Positions 10,450 to 20,467 of a stretch of DNA of 64,000 bases are shown here, one piece after another. The first letter of the stretch is position 1, and each line of letters starts with the position of its first letter. Below the pieces are notes generated by a model. The model was not told where the DNA came from. It made no database searches and saw only the letters and a program-made list of their open reading frames with translations. The position numbers were made by a program, and so were the translations under genes. This DNA is from Saitoella complicata NRRL Y-17804 (Eukaryota; Ascomycota; Saitoellomycetes; Saitoellales; Saitoellaceae), in NCBI RefSeq assembly GCF_001661265.1, contig NW_017566992.1:713514-777513 (forward strand), read 5' to 3'.

Positions 10450-11139
10450 CTCAAGTTCTTGGTCGATGGGACGACCGTTAGACCTGCAGCAAGCATATAT
10501 AGCACTTCACAAGGCCTATGAACCTGGTGTGAAAGTGGGCAAATAGGAGCCTTCCTGCCTTCAGTGGGCATCCCACCTTGATAGGGTCAGATCAAGAAGA
10601 ATTGCCTGACCTACGGCACTACACACCCTGAGCATAATTAACAGATGAGCCAAAGAACATAGGTGATGGCTGCAGAAGGTGAAGAAGCTTCTTAGTTCCC
10701 ATGATGTTACTGGACCAAAAGGCGAGCTGGGCGTCCTTTGTGTCGAGGTGCATCGGTGCATCATATGGCCATGGAGATACCGGTAGGCAACGGGTTAGAT
10801 TGTTCCCTGTCACTTGTGAGTTTAACTTCGGTACGGTTCCGCGGGCCCTTTACGCATGCATACCTGTATCCGGGGCACTGGCTCATCGATATCAAAACGA
10901 CACCCGATTTCATTGTCTGGAATCTGAAAATAAAAGAGCTCCCGACTCGCTCAGCATAGGGTACGACGTCGAGCAGCCCCTGGAGCCGTGCAGCCGTGCA
11001 ACGATCAAAACACCAACACCACCCTTCCCTCGAACTGTCTTGCTTTCATCGCTTGCTGATCAGTATCAGTCAAGTTGCTTTGTCGCTACGCATCATAATT
11101 CCTCCATTTTCAAATAGCAAATCATTGTCTCCGTGCCTC
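10450..11139. other. Divergent interval between methyltransferase and RNase III
   Basis: A 690-bp interval between two start codons on opposite strands, so both promoters lie here. Short open frames are present but none starts with ATG and resembles a protein family. No specific site was recognised. Confidence 0.35.
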
Positions 11140-12207
11140 ATGACCGGATCGCAAAAGCGAAAACTGCAGGAGGTGGTCCAACCATCCATGCAGTCCGATG
11201 CCAAGCGAGCCCATCACGAGACGCAGAAAGCAGTGACCCTCGAAGCCTTCGACAACTTTACTCGAGCTCTATATCAACTTTGGGAGATAGCACCATCCGC
11301 GAACGAAGTTCCCGTAGTCCTCGACGGTACAGGCAATGGAGTCAACACCGAGAAATTCCTTCATGCGGCAGCGATGAAACGAATGAAAGACCGCGGAGAG
11401 TTCAACTGGGTCACGAAGTTTCTTCCAGCCTCTCAAGGCGCTGATTTTTACGAGCCCGGTGAGGCATGGCCTCCGAGACTCCCGCCCATCAACAGTCCCG
11501 AACTCTGCCGTAGAGTCTTCACCCACCGCTCCTACGCTCCAACCGCTGTCTCCAACCCCGATCCAAACACCCACAACGAGCGTCTCGAATTCCTCGGTGA
11601 CTCCTACCTCAACCACACCGTCACCCGCCTCCTTTACGAGCGCTTCCCTCACCGTCGTGAAGGCGAGCTATCAACCATGCGCGCCCACCTGGTCGGAAAC
11701 ACCATGGCCATGAAGTTCTCCGAACTCTATCAATTCCCTGGACGGCTCTTGCTTTCCGAAGGTGCCCAACAAGACGGCGTCCGAAACCTCCCAAAAGTCA
11801 AAGCAGATATCTTCGAAGCATACATCGGCGGCGTTGTCCTCGACTCCCCCGCCGGCCCGGACACAGTCTTCATCTGGCTCAAACAACTCCTCGAACCCGA
11901 ACTCCGCATTGTTGACCAAAGCCTTAACCAAACCACCCAACTCGACCGCATGGCAAAACAGACTCTCTACAACTTGCTTGGTGGAAAGCAGGCTAGGGTC
12001 GTGTATCACTGGGTTGGTGGAAAGGGAGGTGGAGGTGCTGATGGGGGGTATGTCATGGCTTGTTATGTTGATGGGAAGGAGGCTGCCCGGGCTCATGCGA
12101 TGAATCAGAAGGATGCGGGGATCAAGGCGGCGATGATTGTTGTTGAGAGGCTCAAGGCTGGGAAGAGTCCGTGGGCAGAGGAAGAGCAGCCGGACCGGTT
12201 TGAATGA
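11140..12207 (+). CDS. RNT1: Ribonuclease III (Rnt1/Pac1-like)
   Basis: Intronless, 355 residues. An N-terminal helical region (about 25-105) is followed by the endonuclease domain. This has the signature NERLEFLGDSYLNHTVTRLL near residue 147 and the second metal-binding segment KADIFEAYIGG near 220. The C-terminal 75 residues form a double-stranded-RNA-binding domain (NLLGGKQARVVYHW ... DAGIKAAMIVVERL). Fungal Rnt1/Pac1 cleaves stem-loops in pre-rRNA, snRNA and snoRNA precursors in the nucleus. The acidic catalytic residues in both motifs are present, so it should be active. The start is the first ATG in frame; the upstream extension begins at GTG. Confidence 0.9.
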   Translation: MTGSQKRKLQEVVQPSMQSDAKRAHHETQKAVTLEAFDNFTRALYQLWEIAPSANEVPVVLDGTGNGVNTEKFLHAAAMKRMKDRGEFNWVTKFLPASQGADFYEPGEAWPPRLPPINSPELCRRVFTHRSYAPTAVSNPDPNTHNERLEFLGDSYLNHTVTRLLYERFPHRREGELSTMRAHLVGNTMAMKFSELYQFPGRLLLSEGAQQDGVRNLPKVKADIFEAYIGGVVLDSPAGPDTVFIWLKQLLEPELRIVDQSLNQTTQLDRMAKQTLYNLLGGKQARVVYHWVGGKGGGGADGGYVMACYVDGKEAARAHAMNQKDAGIKAAMIVVERLKAGKSPWAEEEQPDRFE

Positions 12208-12397
12208 GTGCGTGTGGATTACAACCTCGATAGAAGCTCGTCATCATAATTGCTTTTTAAATATTGGTGTTGTGGATGGGGTTATTGTGTTTTTCGTTTG
12301 GTTCAGGAAGCATAGGCGATGGTTGGCGCGATGAGAAGGTTCGCGTGTTTTCTTTCCGTTTATTGATTATCCTTTTACTCGATAGATAGGCCTAGGC

Positions 12398-12812
12398 ATG
12401 GCAATCACCAACCTCACGCACACCCTCTCCTTCTTTTCCCACGACGCACAAATCCGCGTCATGGGCTCCTCGAACCCCCACCACCGGCCTTCACGCGATT
12501 GAAAAACTCGCCGTATGGATGGCGTCCATCATGGACCGATCATACGAGATCTTGTAAATTGGTGCTGGGAAGAGTGAGGATGAGAACACGGTGTTTGTGG
12601 AAAGGTTGGATAGGTTTCCGGTTAGGAAGAGGAAGGTAGACATGCCTGTGATGGGGGTGTTGACGTCTAATGAGGAGGGGAAGTGTGTGCTATGGAAGGA
12701 GTACTTTGATATGACACCGATTGAGGGGTTCTTTGAGCCGCCGAAAAGATCTGATGAGGACATTGATCCGAATGAGCTCGGGAAGAACCTGGAGGAGTCT
12801 ATGTACCAGTAG
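12398..12812 (+). pseudogene. Decayed limonene-1,2-epoxide-hydrolase-like gene
   Basis: The 3' part (about 12560-12812) reads ENTVFVERLDRF, then LPVMGV-like VDMPVMGVLTSN and LWKEYFDM. These match the last two strands of the limonene-1,2-epoxide hydrolase / SnoaL-like alpha+beta barrel family (VxxERxDRF ... GKxxLWRDYFD). The preceding piece carries SSNP, then in a shifted frame TTGLHAIEKLAVWMASIMDRS, which fits the central helix of the same fold. A frame change near 12473 and a TAA near 12554 separate the pieces. No intron with acceptable signals joins them, and the N-terminal helix of the family is missing. I therefore call it a pseudogene. A functional short protein from an internal ATG is possible but unlikely. 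Confidence 0.6.
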
Positions 12813-12935
12813 GACGCTATAGTGCGACAGACAAAATACTTCCACAATCACTTCACAATTCAAAGTTGGCAATATCCTTGGCACAGAACATTCCGAATCT
12901 CCTCACTCCTATCGTACACCATCCACATCATTCCC

Positions 12936-14762
12936 TTATTTGTCCATCAACATCTTCACAGCCCACCCAACACTCAATACCCTCAAATCCGTATACATCT
13001 GTCCCACCCCCACGAACACAACCGGCACTCCAGTCGAATAAACCATACTAACCAACGTCCCAACCATATCCCCAACCGTATCAACCTTCGAAATCACAAA
13101 CCCGTCCAACTTCCTCCCTGCACCCAGGGCATCCGAGAAGTTCCGTGCTTGGGCAACAGAGTCAGTACCGACCAGTGCCTCGCCAACCATAAAGATCTTG
13201 TCCGGGCGAGCGAGTTGTGCGAATTTCTCAAGGGAGGACATGAGGCGGGCGTCGTTGTGCCGGCGACCGGCGGTGTCGATGAGGACTACGTCGAAGTTGT
13301 TTTGAGCGGCGTACGAGATGGCATCTTTCGCGATCGCTGCAGCGTCCTTTCCATACCCACGTTCGAAGAGCTCGACTGCACCACCCGATCTCTCCGATAG
13401 CTTCGTCAAGTTCTTGACGTGGACGCGAAGTTGTTCGACGGCACCGGAACGGAAGGTATCACACGCAGCCACCAAAATCCTCAGCTTGTTCTGCAACAAC
13501 CAAAACGCGACCTTTGACAAATTCGTCGACTTTCCGACACCGTTCACACCAATAAACGAGATCGTATACGGCCTCTTCTCCTTATTCACCCTACTAATCT
13601 CCCTCAACAAATCCAATCCAACACCCGGCGTTAAGATCCTCTTCAAAGCCTGTTCCGTAGCCCCATTAACAGCAGCCTGAATCGACTCAAACGACTTTGT
13701 CGTGGTATTAACCAAACTCTTCTCAACAGAGTCAACGAGATGCGTAGCGACCGGCTTTGCAACATTCTTCTTCAACAGATGCTCCTGCATACTCGCCAAC
13801 GCCGGCGCAAGATCCTCACTCGTCAATGTCTTTCCACCAATGAAGCCCTGGAGATAGCCGAACGCACCACCCAACGCACCCTTCGCTTTCGTGCTTACAC
13901 CATCCTCATCATCCTCACCGAGCTCCTTGACCATGAACTCCCCACTCGTAAGCTTACCTCCATAATCTGTCGTATCCGCCAACCCCTCCACATCCACATC
14001 ACCACCCTCACCCGCTCCATTCGCTCCCTCTCCTCCAGGAGCGGAGAAATCGAGAGTCTGCCCATCGTCCTCCTCGGCTGCACCGTCCATACCCCATCTC
14101 CTTCCTTTCTTGCCCTTCTTGGAGGACCCAGTGTCGGATTCGGAGCCGGCAGGGGAGGCACGGCCAGAGGAACGACGGCCCTTGACGGCGGGGCGGAGAC
14201 CACGGGCTTTCATGGCGTCGGGTGTCATGAACGGAACGGAAGGCGTCCCAGGAGTGGGTGGTGCACCCGCATCCTTTCCAACAGGCGTGGAAACCGTGTC
14301 AATAGGTTTTGTGGGTCTCGGCCCAAATGGTGATCCAGTAAGCGGTGGCGGCGATCTCGGTGTTGCGCCAGCGTCCGCTTCCAGCTCTTTCACCCTCCTC
14401 GAGAAAAAGTCCTCGAATTTGACGTCGATATTCTGCGGAACCTGTCCCTTTCCCTCCTTAATTTCCTCTCCGTACATGCGGATGAAGACTTTCTTCACGC
14501 TCTCCAACAGCTCCTCGGCCCAGGTCAATTGTAACAAACTCTGATACACGACCACGAAGATCAGGCCCAAGTCGTTCGCGACGGACCAGCGCACGGTGTA
14601 GTTTCCCTGCGCGTACGATGTGGTAGATGCACGTTCCTCAATAAAAACCGACGAGATAAGGGAGTTGAGCACCGTGTTCGGCGGAGGAGGTCCATTCGAA
14701 GTTTTCGGAGCAGACCAGAGGACAACTCCTCCACGAGTCAAGATAGTGAAAGCGTCGAGCAT
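12936..14762 (-). CDS. SRP101: Signal recognition particle receptor subunit alpha
   Basis: Intronless, 608 residues. The N-terminal 150 residues form the SRX longin-like domain (MLDAFTILTRGGVVLW ... SLLQLTWAEELLESVKKVFI), which docks on the beta subunit at the ER membrane. A charged linker follows (about 150-320). The C-terminal NG GTPase domain carries G1 GVNGVGKSTNLSKVAFWLL near 401, DTFRSGAVEQL, G3 DTAGRRHND near 497, G4 SKVDTVGD and the end motif GVGQMYTDLR. It receives the ribosome-SRP complex for co-translational translocation. The length matches yeast Srp101 (about 620). It is divergent from VPS25 with 157 bp between start codons. Confidence 0.95.
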   Translation of the reverse strand: MLDAFTILTRGGVVLWSAPKTSNGPPPPNTVLNSLISSVFIEERASTTSYAQGNYTVRWSVANDLGLIFVVVYQSLLQLTWAEELLESVKKVFIRMYGEEIKEGKGQVPQNIDVKFEDFFSRRVKELEADAGATPRSPPPLTGSPFGPRPTKPIDTVSTPVGKDAGAPPTPGTPSVPFMTPDAMKARGLRPAVKGRRSSGRASPAGSESDTGSSKKGKKGRRWGMDGAAEEDDGQTLDFSAPGGEGANGAGEGGDVDVEGLADTTDYGGKLTSGEFMVKELGEDDEDGVSTKAKGALGGAFGYLQGFIGGKTLTSEDLAPALASMQEHLLKKNVAKPVATHLVDSVEKSLVNTTTKSFESIQAAVNGATEQALKRILTPGVGLDLLREISRVNKEKRPYTISFIGVNGVGKSTNLSKVAFWLLQNKLRILVAACDTFRSGAVEQLRVHVKNLTKLSERSGGAVELFERGYGKDAAAIAKDAISYAAQNNFDVVLIDTAGRRHNDARLMSSLEKFAQLARPDKIFMVGEALVGTDSVAQARNFSDALGAGRKLDGFVISKVDTVGDMVGTLVSMVYSTGVPVVFVGVGQMYTDLRVLSVGWAVKMLMDK

Positions 14763-14919
14763 GGCAACAGAAGGCCTCGACGGATCAAAAGAAAAGAATC
14801 GAACTTTGCGTTTGCGATGAGAAGTTGCGGTCGCAACTTGGACACGGTACGGTATCCCCGGATGGCTGTGGCGCAGTCAGGTTGAGCAGGGCCAACGCGT
14901 CGGTGACGATACCCCAGAT

Positions 14920-15486
14920 ATGAGCTCCCAAGTCGTGATGGCATCGTCCAATTCTAATTCTGAAGGCTTCCCATGGCCAAAGATATACTCTTTCCCTCCA
15001 TTCTTCACCCGACAACCCACAACCCAAACCTGGATCGCCCAGCGCTCAGCTTGGTCCTCCCTCCTTCTCTCCCACGCTCGATACCACCGACGATTTCGGT
15101 TATCCTTGGGCAATGATGAGTCAATTTGGGAAAACAAAGAGATAGGGAGGGTTGTGAAAGATCTTGTACGAAAGGAGCTGGCTGAGTGGATGGTCCACGA
15201 AAACCAAGCCGCATACGTCCCTAATACCCAGAAGCAACAGTTGCTCCTCTACTGGCGGAAACCGGCTGAATGGGCAGAGTTGATCTACAAATGGATTGAT
15301 GATACAGCGCAGTTTAACAGCGTGCTGACTCTGTACGAGTTGGTTGAGCATGAGACTGAGTTTAAGGAGTTGGATCCGATGATCTTGGGGCAGGCGCTGG
15401 ATGTGTTGAAGAGGAGGGGGTTGTGTCAGGTGTTTGGTGGGGAAGATGGCGGTGGAGTCAAGTTCTTTAAGGAGCAGGGTCGATGA
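14920..15486 (+). CDS. VPS25: ESCRT-II subunit Vps25
   Basis: Intronless, 188 residues. The conserved start FPWPKIYSFPPFFTRQP is the PPXY-like segment by which Vps25 binds the other ESCRT-II subunits. Two winged-helix domains follow, with YWRKPAEWAELIYKWIDDTAQFNSVLTLYEL and a C-terminal LKRRGLCQVF strand. ESCRT-II acts on endosomes and recruits Vps20 for multivesicular-body sorting. Two Met codons are possible starts (14920 and 14938); the first is used here. The length is near the family's 175-200. Confidence 0.92.
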   Translation: MSSQVVMASSNSNSEGFPWPKIYSFPPFFTRQPTTQTWIAQRSAWSSLLLSHARYHRRFRLSLGNDESIWENKEIGRVVKDLVRKELAEWMVHENQAAYVPNTQKQQLLLYWRKPAEWAELIYKWIDDTAQFNSVLTLYELVEHETEFKELDPMILGQALDVLKRRGLCQVFGGEDGGGVKFFKEQGR

Positions 15487-16280
15487 GATGGAATTGATGG
15501 CATCACGACGAGAAGTCGCAGCTTACGAGACAAGAATCGCGGCTATATGCTACCATGATGTGTGCGACGCTACTTCAGCCTGGTTAAATGCCTACGCACT
15601 GTTGGTTGCGCGACGTACTGCTACAAGGATACTAGGGAAATGAAGTAGGGAGTGGGGGCTCAAACGACAACGCTGGAAAGGGAAGGTTATTGCTTCCGAG
15701 CTATCCAAATGTGACGGCCAAGGAAGCGGAGGTTTGTGTGAGCACAACAGCATGACGAACACCAATACGAACCCGTTGACGTTTGGACCGGACTATTTTC
15801 ACGTTTGACGACCAATACCACGAGACATGGTCACCGTACGGCCGATACTCGATTCCCCGACGCACAACACATGGATTGGTACATTGCATTTCTTAGCAGA
15901 ATAGACATAGAATTCGGTTTGCATGATAAGTTAGTTCATATCAGCGTGAGCATACAACCCAGGCTGATAGTCCAGCTTTGTCCAAGTCGTTTGTGGTTCA
16001 AGAGCCAAGAGTTATTTGAGCACAGAAGAATGATGAACACCAGGACGAGACTTCGTGAATGTTAAGACGATATAGAGGTATACGAATGCTTTTCCATTTC
16101 TTATAACTATCAACTGTGAAAGCCAACATTGTATCTCATATCCATATCGAAAAAGCTGTGCGAAAACCCACGAAACACCTGTCTGAACCCATAAAATGCC
16201 AGAGAACGAAATCAAAAATACCAAAATGTATGTACCCGAACGAAAACCCGGATGTCTATATTCCTACAACCCCGTTGTAT
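15487..16280. other. Convergent intergenic stretch with a faint internal repeat
   Basis: About 790 bp between the 3' ends of VPS25 and ADE4, longer than needed for untranslated regions. No open frame with ATG start resembles a family. Two roughly 30-bp segments near 15738 and 16019 are alike (GAGCACA, then ATGA-GAACACC-A-ACGA), possibly an old duplication. Confidence 0.3.
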
Positions 16281-17864
16281 TTATCCCATAGCATGGTGGT
16301 GGTTGTGCAATGAGATGTCCATTGGCGCCTTACCCTCACCATCGACGGGGATGTCACCACCACCGTTGATACCGTTAAGCCTCTGCTTGACGTTCTCGCT
16401 TCTCAAGCTCTCGAGGTGCTCGAAGTAGCCAGCGGCGACGGGGGTAACATACTCTCCAGTGAAGACACCGACCTCGAACTCCTTCAACGCGGGGTTGAAC
16501 TGGGAACAAGTCTCCTTCAAGTCATCGAGGGTCTGGTAGATAACCATATCCGCACCGATCTCCTCAGCGATTTGCTGCTCATCACGATCAAACGCAACGA
16601 GTTCCCGGGTGTCGGCAAGGTCGATACCGTAGATATGAGCATGGCGGATCGGCGGTGCACAGGACGCAAAGTAAACCTTCTTCGCACCCGCATCACGAGC
16701 CATCTGGACGATCTCCTTGGAGGTGGTACCACGAACAATAGAATCATCCACGATCAACACATTCTTACCCGCGAACTCCAACGCCATCGCGTTCAATTTT
16801 CTCCGGACGTTCTTGCGGCGCATTTGTTGACCGGGCATGATGAACGTACGGCCGACATATCTGTTCTTGATGAAACCCTCGCGGTATTTCAGGCCGAGAG
16901 CCCATGAACACTGCAAGGCAGCGACACGGGAGGTGTCTGGTACTGGTACGACGACGTCGATGTGTTCCTGGACGTTCTCTCCGACGAGCTTCTTGACGGT
17001 CTCGGCGAGCTTGTCACCCATAGCGAGACGGGAACGATAGACAGAGATACCGTCCAACACGGAATCAGGACGAGCAAAATAGACATACTCGAAGATATCT
17101 GGGGCGAAGGTACCGGCGGGGGTAACCTGGCGAACGGTCTTGAGACCATCCTTGGTGATGATGATGGCCTCTCCGGGCTTGACGTCGTAGTACTTCTTGA
17201 AGCCGAGGGCGTCGTGCACGACGGACTCAGAGGCGAACATGTAGTCGACTCCGTGCTCCGTCTCACGCTCACCCAAAACGAGGGGTCGGATACCGTTAGG
17301 GTCACGGAAACCAATGATACCGAAACCAGCAAGCATAGCAACACAAGCGAATCCACCATTGCACTGATCATAGATACCCTCTTTCAACGCAGTGAAAATG
17401 TCCTCCTCATTACAACGAGCCTTTCCAGTCTCCTGCAACTTATTGGCGAAGATGTTCAACATCAACTCAGAGTCCGAGTCAGTGTTGATGTGCCTATGCG
17501 CATCCTGATCCAAATACTCCCTCAACTCGATCGAGTTGACGATGTTTCCGTTATGCGCAAAGACGATACCGTAGGGCGAGTTAACATAAAAGGGCTGAGC
17601 CTCACTCTGTGCCGAACTGCCCGCAGTCGGGTATCTGAGGTGTGCCAATCCCATGTTTCCGCGCAATCCCTTCAACTGCTCCTCGTGGAAGACGTCACGG
17701 ACCATCCCGTTGCCCTTGTTCTGGTAGAGGCGGCCTTTGGGGCCACAGGTGACGATACCGGCAGCGTCCTGACCACGGTGTTGGAGCATGTTGAGACCTT
17801 CGAAGATCTCCGACACGGCGGCGCCGGCAGGATCAGCGAGGAGAAGACCGAGGATACCGCACAT
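16281..17864 (-). CDS. ADE4: Amidophosphoribosyltransferase
   Basis: 527 residues, uninterrupted. Begins MCGILGLL, with Cys2 as the N-terminal nucleophile of the glutaminase domain. GLNMLQHRGQDAAGI, AHLRYPTAG and AHNGNI complete the glutamine site. The phosphoribosyltransferase domain carries the PRPP loop VLIVDDSIVRGTTSKEIV and the MRRKNVRRKLN stretch. It makes phosphoribosylamine, the first committed step of purine synthesis, in the cytosol. Unlike bacterial enzymes there is no propeptide before Cys2, as in yeast Ade4. The 5' leader probably contains an intron ending one base before the ATG. Length agrees with the family (about 510-530). Confidence 0.97.
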   Translation of the reverse strand: MCGILGLLLADPAGAAVSEIFEGLNMLQHRGQDAAGIVTCGPKGRLYQNKGNGMVRDVFHEEQLKGLRGNMGLAHLRYPTAGSSAQSEAQPFYVNSPYGIVFAHNGNIVNSIELREYLDQDAHRHINTDSDSELMLNIFANKLQETGKARCNEEDIFTALKEGIYDQCNGGFACVAMLAGFGIIGFRDPNGIRPLVLGERETEHGVDYMFASESVVHDALGFKKYYDVKPGEAIIITKDGLKTVRQVTPAGTFAPDIFEYVYFARPDSVLDGISVYRSRLAMGDKLAETVKKLVGENVQEHIDVVVPVPDTSRVAALQCSWALGLKYREGFIKNRYVGRTFIMPGQQMRRKNVRRKLNAMALEFAGKNVLIVDDSIVRGTTSKEIVQMARDAGAKKVYFASCAPPIRHAHIYGIDLADTRELVAFDRDEQQIAEEIGADMVIYQTLDDLKETCSQFNPALKEFEVGVFTGEYVTPVAAGYFEHLESLRSENVKQRLNGINGGGDIPVDGEGKAPMDISLHNHHHAMG

Positions 17865-17865
17865 T

Positions 17866-18171
17866 CTGGAAAAGATGTTAGCATGCTTTCTTGCACGGGT
17901 AATTTGCGTGCGAAGGCGATGTGCGCAGTGTCCATGTCAACTTCGCCGAGGAAGATAGAGTCTCAGTCCACTGGGGTTGTTATCCGCAACCCGCCCCGAG
18001 AGGTGGGTATAGGTAGTCTATCATCTATTGTGAAAGCATCATCGCGATCCGCTGGCGCAACCTCTTGAGTCGCACACAGACAGGATCCCTGCCTCCATCT
18101 TCCTCGGTTCTCCATCGCTCGGATCTTCTTTCTGCGCACATTTCGCCTTTGGCCTGAACAACTGAACATAC
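17866..18171 (-). other. Predicted 5'-leader intron of ADE4
   Basis: Directly upstream of the ADE4 start is GCTAACATCTTTTCCAG: a consensus branch site, a pyrimidine tract and an acceptor one base before the ATG. A matching GTATGT donor lies at 18171. The implied intron is 306 nt, much longer than the coding introns in this window. The donor assignment is by eye and other donors are possible. Confidence 0.45.
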
Positions 18172-19272
18172 CTGATCTGAACTTGACGATATCAAAAACC
18201 TCAAAAGGCTCTTCAAGGTAATTCCTCGTAAGGTTATAAGGCAAAAGCGGGCGCGTCGTCGACGGGGTTTGATGACCAACCAACGCTTTTTCGCCTGCGA
18301 CACCAAAAATTTGGAAGGGACCCGTGTTCGCGCCCCACGATTGGGCTGAGAACTAAGAGATGAACGATCTGCCGAGAACGCGGTAGGCAGCCGTTAGGTG
18401 ACAGGAGGCTGCAAGTTTATCCTAAGTTTATCCGAGGGATTGGAAGTCTCTTTTGGGGGTTTTCGATGGATTCATTTGGAGGGTTTTACGAGGAGTTGTG
18501 CTCGGATGGGTTTTCCGCGCATGCCGCAGCTGACATCTCGGGTATCGATAGGAAAATGAGTGGACCCTGATCAGCAGGACGGTCAAGAAGGTATTCATGG
18601 CCATGAACATTCTTTTGAACAGCAGTGTATTCCCTATCGCTAGTAGCACATTGGTGATGTGTCGAACAGGTAGACAACCCATGCATCACAACAGGCGGAA
18701 AGATGTCGATGTCGAGCTTTGAGAACGGCAACAGGTAAAGTCACAAGTAGGATCTGTCAAGAACAAGTCAGCGCGAGTTCTTGCGAACAATCTGACAGCA
18801 TGGGACATCAATCATTCCATCTCGAAGAAAGTAGCTTCAGCAAAAAGTTGGTCGCATGATGATGCGGGCCCATATTGGAGGGGCGAACCTCCGAGTCACC
18901 GCACCTCTCGATCGCAAATTACATGAGTAAATCATGAGCGGTCTTTCTTCGAGACAGCTTGATGTATGTCTGCTGTCCCGGCCAAGTGATCACTTACCAT
19001 TCGCACTCCTCTCTCATCACTCCTCTCCCACCGAGCATCACGACACGAAATATATATCAGGGCAGGGCCAGGGTGTTTAAATTTCGTAGGGTTCAGGAAC
19101 CCTCGCCCCTCTCACGCCCGCACGGCCCACTCCTCCCTCCAGGCACGCGCGAAAACTCTGCTCAGGCACGGGAATTCGCGGGCTAGTGCGTTTGGGAAAA
19201 GAAGCGGTCGAAGCAGCGTTACGAGCAAAAGTCCCCGTCCGGCAAACCCCGTCAACACCAACTCCAGTAGCC
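18172..19272. other. Divergent interval between ADE4 and RPL14
   Basis: About 1.1 kb holding the promoters of ADE4 and RPL14. Short open frames on both strands show no family resemblance. A tandem copy of AAGTTTATCC occurs near 18412-18432. No tRNA or other RNA gene was recognised. Confidence 0.3.
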
Positions 19273-19905
19273 ATGTCGAACTTCAAGCGTCAGGTCGAAG
19301 TTGGTACGTTGCCCTTTCCCGTGTGCTGTCAGTTCTAACTCGCTCGAACCAGGCCGTGTCGTCCTCCTTACCTCCGGCCCTTCCGTTGGCTCCCTCGCCA
19401 CCATCGTCGAGATCATCGACCACCGCCGCGCCTTGATCGACGGTCCCTCCACCGGTGTCGCCCGTCAGGCCGCTTCCTACGCCCAGTTCCAGCTCACCCC
19501 CTTCGTCATCGCCAAGCTCCCCCGTGCCGCCGGTTCCGGTGTCGTCGCTAAGAAGTGGGAGGCTGCTGGTGTTTCCGCCAAGTGGGAGGCTTCGTCATGG
19601 GCTAAGAAGTTGGAGCAGAGGAAGAGGAGGGCTGCGTTGACTGATTTCGAGAGGTTCCAGGTTATGAGGTTGAAGAAGCAGGTGTGTGCGCGTTTTGGGA
19701 TGGGTTGGATGGGGATGTATGCGGGGTGAATGCGGTGAGAGAGTTCGATCTCGTGGCTTTTTGCTGCTCGAAATGACTCCTCTCGCTCATTCCACCCATG
19801 TACACGCCATCTTGTACCTCCCACCCTCCCCTCATGAACACTCCACTAATACGCGTTTACCAGAGGGCTTTCCTCGTCAAGAAGGAGTTGGCTAAGAAGG
19901 CTTAA
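19273..19905 (+). CDS. RPL14: 60S ribosomal protein L14 (eL14)
   Basis: 133 residues in three exons (19273..19303, 19353..19681, 19864..19905). The protein starts [20 protein letters not shown] and shows the KOW-like segment [22 protein letters not shown], and the conserved end [13 protein letters not shown] joined to [13 protein letters not shown]. Exon 1 codes ten residues, a common arrangement in ribosomal protein genes. The second intron, 182 nt, is three times the usual size here. It is part of the large cytosolic ribosomal subunit. Codon use is strongly C-ending, as expected for a highly expressed gene. Confidence 0.95.
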
Positions 19906-20467
19906 ATTATCGGCGTTATATTCCATATCAATCGGTAATTTTTGGGTCTTTTGTCCGGGCGAACGTTTCGGGGGTTTCGTTTCTTGGCTCAGAACAGGCG
20001 GGAAACGGGTTCCCTGGAGTTTGAAGAGGATATCTTATGCGGTATCTTTGGAGGACTGCAGAAAATATATGCTTGTCGTGCATTTATTCAAATTGTTCGT
20101 TCAGTGCAGTGTTGCTATGATATTGTATCCGACTTGCTTTGTTCGATATCCCGCAAACTCGGCCAACGACTTCATTTTCGGCGTGGACAACTCTCAGTTT
20201 CAGATCTCCATCCTGACAACATCCTCGACATCTCTGACTCCGAGTCTGAACGTGGATAACCACAGGTGCCAGTATGTCCCAACTTCAGGCAACTCCCCGC
20301 ACACTCCAACTTGAGATCCGTTCGCATTATCCCGAGTGGTGTGTCATCACTCTGCGCGTCCCGTCCAGCCCCAGCCCCAAGTGCAGCCGTAACTCCACGT
20401 CCGTGCCCGTGTCTATCATTGCTTCTTCGTGATGGCGTGTTCGCTCATGTTGCACGACTGTTGAAGC
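19906..20467. other. Convergent intergenic stretch
   Basis: About 560 bp between the 3' ends of RPL14 and the F-box/ankyrin-like gene. Two overlapping open frames cross it without family resemblance. Nothing further is supported. Confidence 0.3.

Noticed and set aside
15730-16050. Pair of similar 30-bp segments as a mobile-element trace
   Set aside because: Similarity is weak (about three quarters identical) and no element ends or coding remains accompany it.
16962-18068. 368-codon open frame on the plus strand
   Set aside because: Antisense of ADE4 continuing into its leader; no recognisable protein.
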